Source: PeH17 sp964414925 (lineage in GTDB: Bacteria > Bacillota > Clostridia > Christensenellales > CAG-138). From it: a stretch of 39,297 nucleotides of DNA. The notes beneath the pieces are model-generated. The model was not told the origin of the DNA. It searched no databases and was given only the letters and a program-made list of their open reading frames with translations. A program made the position numbers and the translations under genes. Positions 15,080 through 23,746 of this stretch are shown here, piece by piece; position 1 is the first letter of the stretch; each line of letters starts with the position of its first letter. Location: NCBI GenBank assembly GCA_964414925.1, contig CAYPXV010000003.1, forward strand, positions 1 through 39,297. The letters run 5' to 3'.

Positions 15080-16108
15080 ATGTCTATAAACATCGGTATC
15101 AATGGCTTCGGTCGAATTGGAAGACTCGTTTTCCGTGCTGCTGTTGCAGATCCCAAGATCACTGTTAAGGGCATTAACGATCCCTTTATCGATCTGGATT
15201 ATATGGCTTACCTTTTGAGATATGATTCCGTACATGGCAGATTTGATGGTGAAATCTGCATCGAGGATGGCAAACTGGTAGTTAACGGAAATCCGATTTC
15301 CGTCTATAACTGCATGGATCCCAAAGAAATTCCATGGGCAGAGGCTGGTGCGGAATATGTTGTTGAATCCACAGGTAAATTTACAACTACCGAACTCGCA
15401 AGTCAGCACTTCGTCGGCGGTGCAAAGAAAGTCGTTATTTCAGCTCCCGCAAAGGATGCTACTCCCATGTTCGTTATGGGTGTAAATAACAACGAGTACA
15501 CCTCCGATATGAATGTTGTTTCCAATGCAAGCTGCACAACCAACTGTTTGGCTCCTCTTGCAAAGGTTATCAATGATAATTTCGGAATCAAAGAAGGTTT
15601 GATGACAACCGTTCACTCGATTACCGCTACCCAGCTCACAGTTGACGGTGCTTCCCGTAAGGATTGGCGAGGCGGTCGTGCAGCTGCTCATAATATTATT
15701 CCCAGCAGCACAGGTGCAGCTAAAGCAGTCGGTAAGGTAATTCCCGCTCTCAACGGCAAACTCACCGGTATGAGTATGCGTGTTCCCACTCTGGATGTTT
15801 CGGTCGTCGATCTTACTTGTGTTCTGGATAAACCCACCACATATGATGAAATTAAAAAGGTCATGAAGGAAGCAGCCGAGAGCGAACAGTTTGCCGGAAT
15901 CATCGGATATACCGAAGACCTCGTTGTATCATCCGATTTCTGCCATGATAAGAGAACATCGATTTTCGATGCTAACGCAGGCATAATGCTGAATGATCAC
16001 TTTGTAAAGTTGGTCGCTTGGTATGATAATGAGTGGGGTTATTCCAATAAGCTCGTTGACCTTATCAAGCATATGGCAAGCGTTGATCATCCTTGCTGCT
16101 GCAAGTAA
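15080..16108 (+). CDS. gap: Glyceraldehyde-3-phosphate dehydrogenase
   Basis: A 342-residue type I GAPDH, the glycolytic enzyme forming 1,3-bisphosphoglycerate with NAD+. The Rossmann start INGFGRIGRLVFRAA, the catalytic SNASCTTNCLAP (Cys in the centre), the HSITATQ histidine segment and WYDNEWGYSNKLVDL near the end are all present. AGGAGG lies 9 bases before the ATG. The C-terminus ends in an unusual Cys-rich HPCCCK; otherwise it is a standard enzyme. It is flanked by its own promoter and terminator. Confidence 0.98.
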   Translation: MSINIGINGFGRIGRLVFRAAVADPKITVKGINDPFIDLDYMAYLLRYDSVHGRFDGEICIEDGKLVVNGNPISVYNCMDPKEIPWAEAGAEYVVESTGKFTTTELASQHFVGGAKKVVISAPAKDATPMFVMGVNNNEYTSDMNVVSNASCTTNCLAPLAKVINDNFGIKEGLMTTVHSITATQLTVDGASRKDWRGGRAAAHNIIPSSTGAAKAVGKVIPALNGKLTGMSMRVPTLDVSVVDLTCVLDKPTTYDEIKKVMKEAAESEQFAGIIGYTEDLVVSSDFCHDKRTSIFDANAGIMLNDHFVKLVAWYDNEWGYSNKLVDLIKHMASVDHPCCCK

Positions 16109-16120
16109 AATTTGATTTCA

Positions 16121-16168
16121 GAGTCTGTCGCCGCAGTTAATTCGTTTTACGGTGACAGATTCTTTTTT
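16121..16168 (+). terminator. Intrinsic terminator after gap
   Basis: GAGTCTGTCGCCG (16121-16133) pairs with CGGTGACAGATTC (16150-16162), 13 pairs with two G-U, followed by six T residues. Confidence 0.88.
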
Positions 16169-16205
16169 ATTCTTTAAACATTGAATAATCAAAAGGAGAT
16201 AAACG

Positions 16206-17429
16206 ATGCCGAGAAATTTTACCAAAGCTTTTGTAAATGAAAGAGCAGAACAGGCGGTTAAACACGGTCATCCTTGGGTTTTTGCCGAAAAAATTATTTC
16301 CGTAGAAGGTGAATATGCCAACGGAGATTTGGTAGATGTATATAGCAGAAAGAAACGTTTCCTCGGAACAGGATTTATAAACGATAATTCAGCAATACGT
16401 ATCAGAATCCTTTCACGAAATGCAAACGATAAGTTCGATTATGATTTTTTTCGCAGACGAATTAAATATGCGGTGGACTATCGTAAAACCGTTATGGACG
16501 CTGATTTCGATTATTGTCGTCTCATCTTCGGAGAAGCTGATTCTTTCCCCGGGCTAACGGTTGATAAATACGGTGATGTTTTAGTGACTCAGGTTTTATC
16601 ATTGGGCATTGAAAGAATTAAAAACGTCGTGTTTCCCGCATTGATAGATGTTTTAGGTGAGTACGGCGTTAAGGTTCGTGCATTGCTGGAACGTAACGAT
16701 GTTGATATAAGGGAAAAAGAGGGATTGACCCAATACAAGAGCTTCTACCGTTTCGGTGATTTGATTGAGCTGTCCGACACTGAAATAGAAGTAGTTGAAA
16801 ACGGTATTAAATACAATGTGGATATCCTAAACGGTCAAAAAACAGGATTTTTCCTTGACCAAAAGTATAATAGAGTCGCCGCAGCAAAGATAGCCGAAGA
16901 TAAACGTGTTTTAGACTGCTTTACACATACAGGGGCTTTTGCACTGAATGCCGCCGCACATGGCGCAGCTCATGTTACCGCTGTTGATATTTCTGCCGAT
17001 GCAATAGAACTATGCAGAAGAAATGCAAAACTGAATCAGCTTGATTCAAAGATGAGCTTTGTATGCAAAGATGTTTTTGATCTTTTGACGGAACTTGAAC
17101 AACAGCCGAGGTTCGATTACGATTATGTCATTCTTGATCCACCTGCTTTTACCAAGAGCAGAGATACCGTCTCAAATGCAATTAAGGGCTATAAAGCAAT
17201 TAATGCTAAGGCTATGAAGTTATTACCGCGCGGAGGTTATCTTGCAACCTGTTCGTGTTCGCATTTTATGACAGATGAGCTTTTCAGACAGATGTTGTCC
17301 AATGCTGCGGAAGATGCAGGAGTCCAGCTCAGGCAGATAGAGGCAAGACAGCAGGCTCCCGACCATCCTATCGTTTGGAATATTCCCGAAACCAATTACT
17401 TGAAATTTTATATCTTTCAAGTTGTTTAA
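16206..17429 (+). CDS. RlmI-like class I SAM-dependent rRNA methyltransferase
   Basis: A 407-residue protein with an N-terminal PUA-type RNA-binding region (about 1-75, including HGHPWVFAEKI) and a C-terminal Rossmann methyltransferase. Visible are the SAM loop LDCFTHTGAFALNAA, the catalytic region VILDPPAFTKS and ATCSCSHFM. This matches COG1092, which includes E. coli RlmI (m5C1962 of 23S rRNA); target specificity is inferred. AAGGAG is well placed. A strong terminator follows. Confidence 0.9.
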   Translation: MPRNFTKAFVNERAEQAVKHGHPWVFAEKIISVEGEYANGDLVDVYSRKKRFLGTGFINDNSAIRIRILSRNANDKFDYDFFRRRIKYAVDYRKTVMDADFDYCRLIFGEADSFPGLTVDKYGDVLVTQVLSLGIERIKNVVFPALIDVLGEYGVKVRALLERNDVDIREKEGLTQYKSFYRFGDLIELSDTEIEVVENGIKYNVDILNGQKTGFFLDQKYNRVAAAKIAEDKRVLDCFTHTGAFALNAAAHGAAHVTAVDISADAIELCRRNAKLNQLDSKMSFVCKDVFDLLTELEQQPRFDYDYVILDPPAFTKSRDTVSNAIKGYKAINAKAMKLLPRGGYLATCSCSHFMTDELFRQMLSNAAEDAGVQLRQIEARQQAPDHPIVWNIPETNYLKFYIFQVV

Positions 17430-17438
17430 AACGTATCA

Positions 17439-17487
17439 AGACCCTATAATGTCACGATTTTTTTCGTCATTATAGGGTCTGATTTTT
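17439..17487 (+). terminator. Terminator between convergent rlmI-like and topoisomerase genes
   Basis: A perfect 13-base-pair stem, AGACCCTATAATG (17439-17451) with CATTATAGGGTCT (17468-17480), then a T-rich tail in the plus direction. The minus direction has only a weak T run, so it mainly ends the plus-strand transcript, though it may serve both. Confidence 0.85.
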
Positions 17488-19453
17488 ATAATTTTACTTT
17501 GTTCTCAAAAGAGTCAACCTTATTGAAATCGGCATGTTCGATGATGTATTCCTTCCTTGGTGCAACTTTGTCTCCCATCAGTAGCGTAACAAGATGTTCC
17601 ACATATGCGGCATCTTCAATGGTTACTTGAACTAATGAACGATTTGCCGGATTTAGCGTTGTTTCCCAAAGCTGTTCGGGGTTCATTTCTCCCAGTCCCT
17701 TGTAACGTTGAAGGGTATAACCTTTCATTCCTTTGGTTATTTTAGAAAGTTCATCGTCATCATAAGCATAGATTACTTCTTTACCCTTTTGTACCTTGTA
17801 TAAAGGGGGCATTCCCATGTAAACATGCCCACTCGTTATTAACTCTCGGGTATAACGATAAAAGAAAGTAAGAAGTAATGCACGTATATGTGCGCCGTCC
17901 TGGTCAGCATCGGACAAGATAATAACTTTGTTATATTTCAAATTCGCAAGTTCAAAATCCTCTCCGATTCCGGTACCCAGTGCGGTAATTATTGAACGAC
18001 ATTCATCGTTTTGAAGTACCTGCTCCAATCTTCTTTTTTCTACATTCAAGGGCTTTCCCCTCAAAGGCAATATTGCTTGGAATTTTCTGTCACGACCCTG
18101 CTTTGCACTTCCGCCTGCCGAATCACCCTCAACTATGAAAAGCTCATTTAATTCTGCGTTGCGTCCCGTGCAACTTGACAGCTTTCCGACAAGAGGTGCA
18201 TTCTCAAGCTTTGATTTCTCTCGTGCCATGGATTTTGCCTTGCGGGCAGCTTCTCTTGCTTTTGCAGCCTTCAATGCTTTATCCGCAATTGTCGATGCCA
18301 ACTGTGCATTCTTTAAATCCTCCAAAATCGGTGTCAGCATATCGGTAACAATGCTTTCTACTGCGGTTCTGGCTTCGGTATTGCCAAGCTTCGTTTTCGT
18401 TTGTCCCTCAAACTGTATCGAACTCATTTTAAGTGACAATACCGCCGTAAGTCCTTCACGGAAGTCCTCTCCCGATAGTGACGAATCCTTATCCTTTAAA
18501 ATGCCTATGCGCCTGCAATAGTCGTTCATTACCTTCGTCAGGGCAGAGCGAAATCCCGTTTCGTGCGTTCCGCCCTCGGTTGTGGGAATGTTATTTACAT
18601 ACGAAAAAACGCTTTCCGCATAACCGTCATTGTGTTGCATTGCAATTTCTATGACTATAACATTGTTGCCGGTATTGCGCATACCGGTAAAGTATATCGG
18701 TATATCGTAAAGTACGGTTTTATCCGCATTCAGATATGTTACAAAATCAATTATACCACCATCATATTTGTACTCTTTTTGTCTGTTTTCGTCGGTGATT
18801 CTGTTATCGGTAAAACGAAAAAGAACACCCTTGTTTAAATATGCCAACTCGTTTAACCTCTTTGATACAACGTCATGGCTCATCTCCACGGTTTCAAAAA
18901 CTCTGTCATCGGGCATAAATGTTACTTTGGTGCCTTGCCTGCGGGTTCGTCCGACTTCGGCAAGAGGTGCAACGGGAATACCCGAATGCATATTGCCCTC
19001 GTCATCCATGTAACTGTGAAAACGAATTTTATAGAGCTTTCCGGCTGTCGCAACTTCTACTTCGACATATCTTGATAGGGCGTTGACAACGGATGCTCCC
19101 ACCCCGTGAAGTCCACCGGAAAATCCGTATGAATCATTATCGAATTTTCCGCCTGCATGAAGCTGAGTATATACGACTTCCACACCGGAAATGTTCAGTT
19201 TTTCATGTATTCCGACAGGAATGCCTCTGCCGTTGTCCTCTACGGTAACAGAATTATCGCTGTTGATTGTTACGTTTATTTCATTTGCATATCCGTTCGC
19301 CGCTTCGTCTACTGCATTGTCAACGATTTCCCATAGCATATGATGAAGTCCTCTGCTGCCGGTACTTCCGATGTACATACCCGGTCTTATTCTAACAGCC
19401 TCAAGTCCTTCCATTACTTTAATATCGTCAACCGTATAATCATGTGTACGCAT
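17486..19453 (-). CDS. Type IIA topoisomerase ATPase subunit (ParE or GyrB)
   Basis: A 655-residue B subunit. GHKL ATPase: EIVDNAVDEA (42-51) with the catalytic Glu, DNGRGIP, and GGLHGVGASVVNAL (113-126). Transducer, then TOPRIM with EGDSAGGSAKQGRDR (442-456) and DADQDG (515-520). The C-terminus extends about ten residues past the usual APRKEYI ending. GyrB and ParE cannot be separated safely by eye. The absence of a linked A subunit or of dnaA/recF genes leans to ParE or a second GyrB. It lies 12 bases after a large helicase gene, an unusual partner, with an AAGGAAG SD. The helicase, PHP gene and this gene appear co-transcribed. Confidence 0.93.
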   Translation of the reverse strand: MRTHDYTVDDIKVMEGLEAVRIRPGMYIGSTGSRGLHHMLWEIVDNAVDEAANGYANEINVTINSDNSVTVEDNGRGIPVGIHEKLNISGVEVVYTQLHAGGKFDNDSYGFSGGLHGVGASVVNALSRYVEVEVATAGKLYKIRFHSYMDDEGNMHSGIPVAPLAEVGRTRRQGTKVTFMPDDRVFETVEMSHDVVSKRLNELAYLNKGVLFRFTDNRITDENRQKEYKYDGGIIDFVTYLNADKTVLYDIPIYFTGMRNTGNNVIVIEIAMQHNDGYAESVFSYVNNIPTTEGGTHETGFRSALTKVMNDYCRRIGILKDKDSSLSGEDFREGLTAVLSLKMSSIQFEGQTKTKLGNTEARTAVESIVTDMLTPILEDLKNAQLASTIADKALKAAKAREAARKAKSMAREKSKLENAPLVGKLSSCTGRNAELNELFIVEGDSAGGSAKQGRDRKFQAILPLRGKPLNVEKRRLEQVLQNDECRSIITALGTGIGEDFELANLKYNKVIILSDADQDGAHIRALLLTFFYRYTRELITSGHVYMGMPPLYKVQKGKEVIYAYDDDELSKITKGMKGYTLQRYKGLGEMNPEQLWETTLNPANRSLVQVTIEDAAYVEHLVTLLMGDKVAPRKEYIIEHADFNKVDSFENKVKL

Positions 19454-19465
19454 ATTATTCTTCCT

Positions 19466-22400
19466 TTACATTCCCAATTGTTTGTTTACTGCCTTTAACT
19501 TCTTTCTTATTTCGACAATTTCATCGTCAATTCCGCTCGTCTTATTTATCTCTTCAATAAGCTCCCGTTCGTCGGTATCAAGCTTCTGTAATTTCATTAC
19601 CGTTTCGTTGAGCTTCGCCGAAAGACCGTTAAGACAGTTATCCATCCTTGCAACTATGCCCATTGCGCTCTCGCTTAATTCGGATTTATAACAGCCTGTT
19701 CCTTTCAACAGGAAAACTCGTCTTGCGTCAATTAGGTTATTCGCAATAAATAACTGAAAACCACGGTAACTTCCTATGAGCTTATCTTCCCTTAAAAACG
19801 CATATTCAGCAAGAAGTTCTATGAGTCGTTCTCCCGCATCGCGCCTCTTCCTGAAAGTTTCTTCCATTATTTGCATTGAGAAGCTTTGCGGCTCCTTTTC
19901 AAGCAGTGAATAGTCATCGGAAAACATCGATTTGAGCCTGTTAAGCTCCGCACGCTTGGACGGCAACTGTAAAAGTGCTTCGTTAGCTTCGAGTTTCCTG
20001 TGCTGTATTTTCGATTGTAACATCAATTTGCGCTGCAACATCGTCTCCAACTCTATCTTACGCTTTATGAGAGGATTGCCTACCGCAAGGGATTTTACTT
20101 CGCTATAGGTCAAGACAGCTTCATCAACTTCGTCGCCTGTTCGATTCGTATAGCTGCCGCATATTATCTGTGAAATAAATCGCTGCTTATTTTCCAGTAT
20201 TTGCCAGGAGTATGCATCAAAACTTCCGTTTGTAATGTATCGATATATCTTTACATTGTCATTCTTGTTGCCCTGACGCAGCATACGACCTTCTCGTTGT
20301 GTAACATCCGACGGTCTCCACGGAATATCAAGATGGTGGATTGCAACGAGATAGTTCTGGACATTCGAGCCGATTCCGAGCTTGGATGTTGAACCGATTA
20401 AAATACGTATTTTTCCCCTTCGCACTTTGCCGAAAAGAACAGCTCTGGTTGAGTCCGTTACCGCATCATGCACAAATGCGATTTCGTCGGAGGGAATACC
20501 GTTATCGATAAGCTTGTACTTTATGTCGTCATAAAGATTAAAACTGTCCTTAGGTGTACTTTGATCAAGAAAAACCAATTGAGTCAGTTTTTCGGTGCTT
20601 TTCCATATCGACGTTACATTCTTAACGCAATAATTAAGTTTGGAATCGGAATCGTCGCTTGCATCGGGATCGACCAATCTCATATCAAGTGCTGCTTTTC
20701 TGCCGTCGGTTGTTATTTTCAACATATTATCCTCCGTTCGGGGGATGATACCTGCCTTTACTCTATCAGCTCTTTCGGCAAGTTGAGCTATGTATTCTTT
20801 CAGAGAATCACCGGATTGAACGATACAATTAACCGTTTCTACATACGACGGAAGTTTACTGTCATCACCGGACGTATAATACATGTCGGCTATATCGGCA
20901 AGCATCAGCGAAAGTTCGGGAAGATTATAATACCTGCTTAATCGCTTGCGCAGTCTGTATTCTACACCGTTAGCCTCAACCTCAAATTCTTCGGTTATTT
21001 CGGAAAACATCTTTATCCAATTGTCAAATTCGGAAAGGTTGAGATTCTCCAGCGTTTCATAACCCAAATATTTCTGTATGGTATAAATGTCCGAAACGGA
21101 ATTTGTAACCGGAGTTCCCGTCGCAAAAACAACTCCTCGTCCGTTGTTATTACGCTGAACAAACCGAATCTTTGTCAACATATCATCACATCGCTTCGAA
21201 CCTTTTGTATTAAGTCCCGGCAAGGATGAATGTTTGGTATCTATGGTTATGTTTTTGAAATTATGAGCTTCATCGACAAAGAGCGTATTGATATTCAGCT
21301 CATCAAAACAAATGCTATGAGGTACATCGTCCTGCTCACTTTCCCATAGCAATTTAAGTTTATGACTTATTTTTGCAGACTGCCTGTTAAGCACGCAGTA
21401 CGCATCCGTATCTACGGAAGTTTGCATAGCTTGAACTATCGTGTTATGAGCATCCATTAATTCACGCTCACGTTCTTCCCGTGAAATGGGAATAAGTGCA
21501 AAGCTTGTGTATGTCATGATTATTGCATCATAATCACTTTCGATGATATGCTTTAACACTCGATTGCGCCTGGCAGGGGAGAATTGTCGAGGTTCTATTA
21601 CTAAAATCGATGCGTCGGGGTATAGATTCTTAAACTCATTGTTCCATTGCTCTAAAATATTGTTTGGTATAACAAACAGATTTCGTTTTGATACTCCGAG
21701 TCTGCGCATTTCCATGGCAGCGGCAGCCATGACATATGTCTTTCCCGCTCCGACTTGATGCGCTAACAGAATGTTTTTTGAATTTATTACACGACGTATT
21801 GCGTTGAGTTGGTATTCCTGAAGCTGAATTTCGGGGTTCTTTCCGGGTAAGAGCATCGGAGAACCGTTAAAACGTCTCGGTACAATCGCACAGAATTTTT
21901 CGTTGTATAAATCAACAATCTTCTTGCCCCGTGATTCGTCCTTGAAAAGCCAATAGTTGAAGCGATCGGATATTTGTCTTGCCTTTTCCTGAACAAGCAG
22001 CGTCTCGGCCTTGTTGATTTTTCTGGTCTTTTTTCGAGTTTCAAATGATACATATGTTTCATAAACAAGTAACTCGCGCGAATTAAGCAGTCGCTCTATA
22101 ATCTCAAAAGCATTCATCTCCGATGTACCGTATGTAAGCTTTGCTCGAGTGAACTCGGAAAAAAGACGCTTGCCTTTGATAATATAATGATTGGCAGGAC
22201 GAACGTATTCTACTTGCAGCCCGACTTTGCCGGACAGTGATTTTATGCCGATAAGTGCTATTATAAAATCCCTGTATACCTCAACGGGAATCCACGGGCT
22301 TCCTATCGCAACTTTGATTTGCTTTGAAGTAATTCTCTTAGGCATTACGATTTTTAACGCAGAAATATTCTCGCTGAGATCGACAAACGAAGGCTCTTTC

Positions 22401-22669
22401 TTTTGCTCTATCGCTGCTTCGGCATATTTGATTTTCGAAAAAATGTTTCCGGATAAATACTCGTCTGCCGACACAAAATCTTCTCTTTCGGGGTCATAAT
22501 AAATTACACCCCTGAGCAGGTCGAATGCTTCCTGCGGGGTCAGATTTGTAAGCGAAGCGATGATATCAAGATCAACTCGTCCGGTTTTTTCCATGCAACA
22601 GCTCAATGCCTCATGAGCAGTCATAATCTCGGCGGAATTATTCCTTTCATCTATTGTAAAATCGCTCAT
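19466..22669 (-). CDS. SNF2-type DEAD/DEAH helicase, methylase-helicase family without methylase domain
   Basis: A 1067-residue superfamily 2 ATPase. Motif I HQVGAGKT (304-311), motif II VDEAHN (465-470), motif III ATGTP (516-520) and motif VI QREGRMLRQG (791-800) are intact, so it should be active. Residues 1-290 hold no recognisable methyltransferase motif; about 890-1067 is charged and helical, likely coiled coil. The closest family I know is the large helicase of phages and conjugative elements, often joined to an N6-adenine methyltransferase. Here it sits in a compact operon between a PHP gene and a topoisomerase subunit, 12 bases from each, with no other mobile genes. Function unknown; a chromosome-maintenance role is inferred only from context. 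Confidence 0.85.
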   Translation of the reverse strand: MSDFTIDERNNSAEIMTAHEALSCCMEKTGRVDLDIIASLTNLTPQEAFDLLRGVIYYDPEREDFVSADEYLSGNIFSKIKYAEAAIEQKKEPSFVDLSENISALKIVMPKRITSKQIKVAIGSPWIPVEVYRDFIIALIGIKSLSGKVGLQVEYVRPANHYIIKGKRLFSEFTRAKLTYGTSEMNAFEIIERLLNSRELLVYETYVSFETRKKTRKINKAETLLVQEKARQISDRFNYWLFKDESRGKKIVDLYNEKFCAIVPRRFNGSPMLLPGKNPEIQLQEYQLNAIRRVINSKNILLAHQVGAGKTYVMAAAAMEMRRLGVSKRNLFVIPNNILEQWNNEFKNLYPDASILVIEPRQFSPARRNRVLKHIIESDYDAIIMTYTSFALIPISREERERELMDAHNTIVQAMQTSVDTDAYCVLNRQSAKISHKLKLLWESEQDDVPHSICFDELNINTLFVDEAHNFKNITIDTKHSSLPGLNTKGSKRCDDMLTKIRFVQRNNNGRGVVFATGTPVTNSVSDIYTIQKYLGYETLENLNLSEFDNWIKMFSEITEEFEVEANGVEYRLRKRLSRYYNLPELSLMLADIADMYYTSGDDSKLPSYVETVNCIVQSGDSLKEYIAQLAERADRVKAGIIPRTEDNMLKITTDGRKAALDMRLVDPDASDDSDSKLNYCVKNVTSIWKSTEKLTQLVFLDQSTPKDSFNLYDDIKYKLIDNGIPSDEIAFVHDAVTDSTRAVLFGKVRRGKIRILIGSTSKLGIGSNVQNYLVAIHHLDIPWRPSDVTQREGRMLRQGNKNDNVKIYRYITNGSFDAYSWQILENKQRFISQIICGSYTNRTGDEVDEAVLTYSEVKSLAVGNPLIKRKIELETMLQRKLMLQSKIQHRKLEANEALLQLPSKRAELNRLKSMFSDDYSLLEKEPQSFSMQIMEETFRKRRDAGERLIELLAEYAFLREDKLIGSYRGFQLFIANNLIDARRVFLLKGTGCYKSELSESAMGIVARMDNCLNGLSAKLNETVMKLQKLDTDERELIEEINKTSGIDDEIVEIRKKLKAVNKQLGM

Positions 22670-22681
22670 CTATTACTTCCT

Positions 22682-23485
22682 TTAAATTTGAATTTTATAA
22701 AAGCTCGGTTTTAGCTTGTCAAAGGTAGCTGCATACTTTATGCCCGATTGAACTGCAAGATGTAACGCATCATCAAAACGATAACCTATCTTGTTAGTGT
22801 CATGAGTGTCGGAACCGACAGTGATAAATTCACCGCCGAGTAAGCGGTATCTTTTTAATATGTCACTTCCCCATAGCGGATCATCCCACCATGCGGATGT
22901 ATTTATCTCAATGCCCTTCCCGTCGGCAATTATGATTTTGAATATTTCGTTAAAAAGTTCTTCGGCTATATTAAGCGTCATCGCTCTTTCTTTAAACGGT
23001 GCGTATTTGGTAACAAAATCATAATGCCCCAGTACACTGTAATTATTGCAGGTCTTTATTCCTCTCAAAATCATATCAAGGTAGTTATAGTAAGCAGTTT
23101 GTTTTGTCTTTTTCCGAAAATAATTATCCGAATAAGTTTCAATGCCGTCAACCAAATGAACGGAAGCAATAATGAAATCCGGGTCCGCATCACAAATACT
23201 GTAAAGTGCTTTCGATGCCGCATCAAAAGCATCAAGACTTATTTCAGCTCCGAATTTAAGCTTTATATCTTCCTTGTTTACATCGGCATTGTCAATAAAT
23301 TCTTTTAATTTTTTTACATCGGCACACGGACGGGGATGTATGCGAATCGATTTATCGAAATCAATGTGGTCAGTGAAACACAGCTCACTTATACCGCTCT
23401 TTTTCGCACGTTCTATTTGTTCTAAAGGAGAACATGTACAATCATGAGAGAAAAACGTATGTACATGATAGTCACTTTTGTACAT
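22682..23485 (-). CDS. PHP-domain phosphatase, histidinol-phosphatase (HisJ) family
   Basis: A 267-residue PHP-superfamily metal hydrolase. Metal-ligand motifs are visible: DYHVHTFFSHD (5-15), CFTDHIDF (36-43), GAEISLD, ASVHLVDG, LGHYDFV, EINTSAWW and GSDTHD. Members hydrolyse histidinol phosphate in histidine synthesis, but many paralogues have other phosphoester substrates, and no his genes are nearby. The SD GAGGTG precedes the ATG. It is the first gene of the PHP-helicase-topoisomerase run. Confidence 0.85.
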   Translation of the reverse strand: MYKSDYHVHTFFSHDCTCSPLEQIERAKKSGISELCFTDHIDFDKSIRIHPRPCADVKKLKEFIDNADVNKEDIKLKFGAEISLDAFDAASKALYSICDADPDFIIASVHLVDGIETYSDNYFRKKTKQTAYYNYLDMILRGIKTCNNYSVLGHYDFVTKYAPFKERAMTLNIAEELFNEIFKIIIADGKGIEINTSAWWDDPLWGSDILKRYRLLGGEFITVGSDTHDTNKIGYRFDDALHLAVQSGIKYAATFDKLKPSFYKIQI

Positions 23486-23531
23486 TTATAACACCTCGTC
23501 CATGTATTTACTCTGTATTTCTGAGCTCAGT

Positions 23532-23560
23532 ATTATAACACAAAAAAGCTATATATTCAA
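23532..23560 (-). promoter_or_regulatory. Promoter for the PHP-helicase-topoisomerase run
   Basis: On the minus strand TTGAAT (23560-23555), 17 bases, TATAAT (23537-23532). It is 46 bases before the PHP ATG. Between it and the plus-strand promoter at 23712 I see no further structure. Confidence 0.65.
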
Positions 23561-23711
23561 ATGAAATCTTGCACTGACGGAGATTTATATTTCGCATTCG
23601 GGCAAACAAGGATTTGGATAGGTCTCAACGCTTAATCAACATCGATAATTGTGATTACAATAAAGATATATAAAAATTTATGAAATTTTATGAAAATTCC
23701 GATAGTATTGG

Positions 23712-23740
23712 TTGACATTTATAGGTGAAAAGAGTATAAT
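23712..23740 (+). promoter_or_regulatory. Promoter for the aminotransferase-tdh-kbl run
   Basis: TTGACA (23712-23717), 17-base spacer, TATAAT (23735-23740): a perfect consensus pair. The expected transcription start (about 23747) coincides with the first ATG of the aminotransferase, implying a leaderless message or a downstream start. Confidence 0.88.
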
Positions 23741-23746
23741 TTGCAC

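Noticed and set aside
19466..22669. Remnant prophage or conjugative element around the large helicase
   Set aside because: No integrase, attachment repeats, structural or transfer genes are nearby; flanking genes are chromosomal and tightly spaced.
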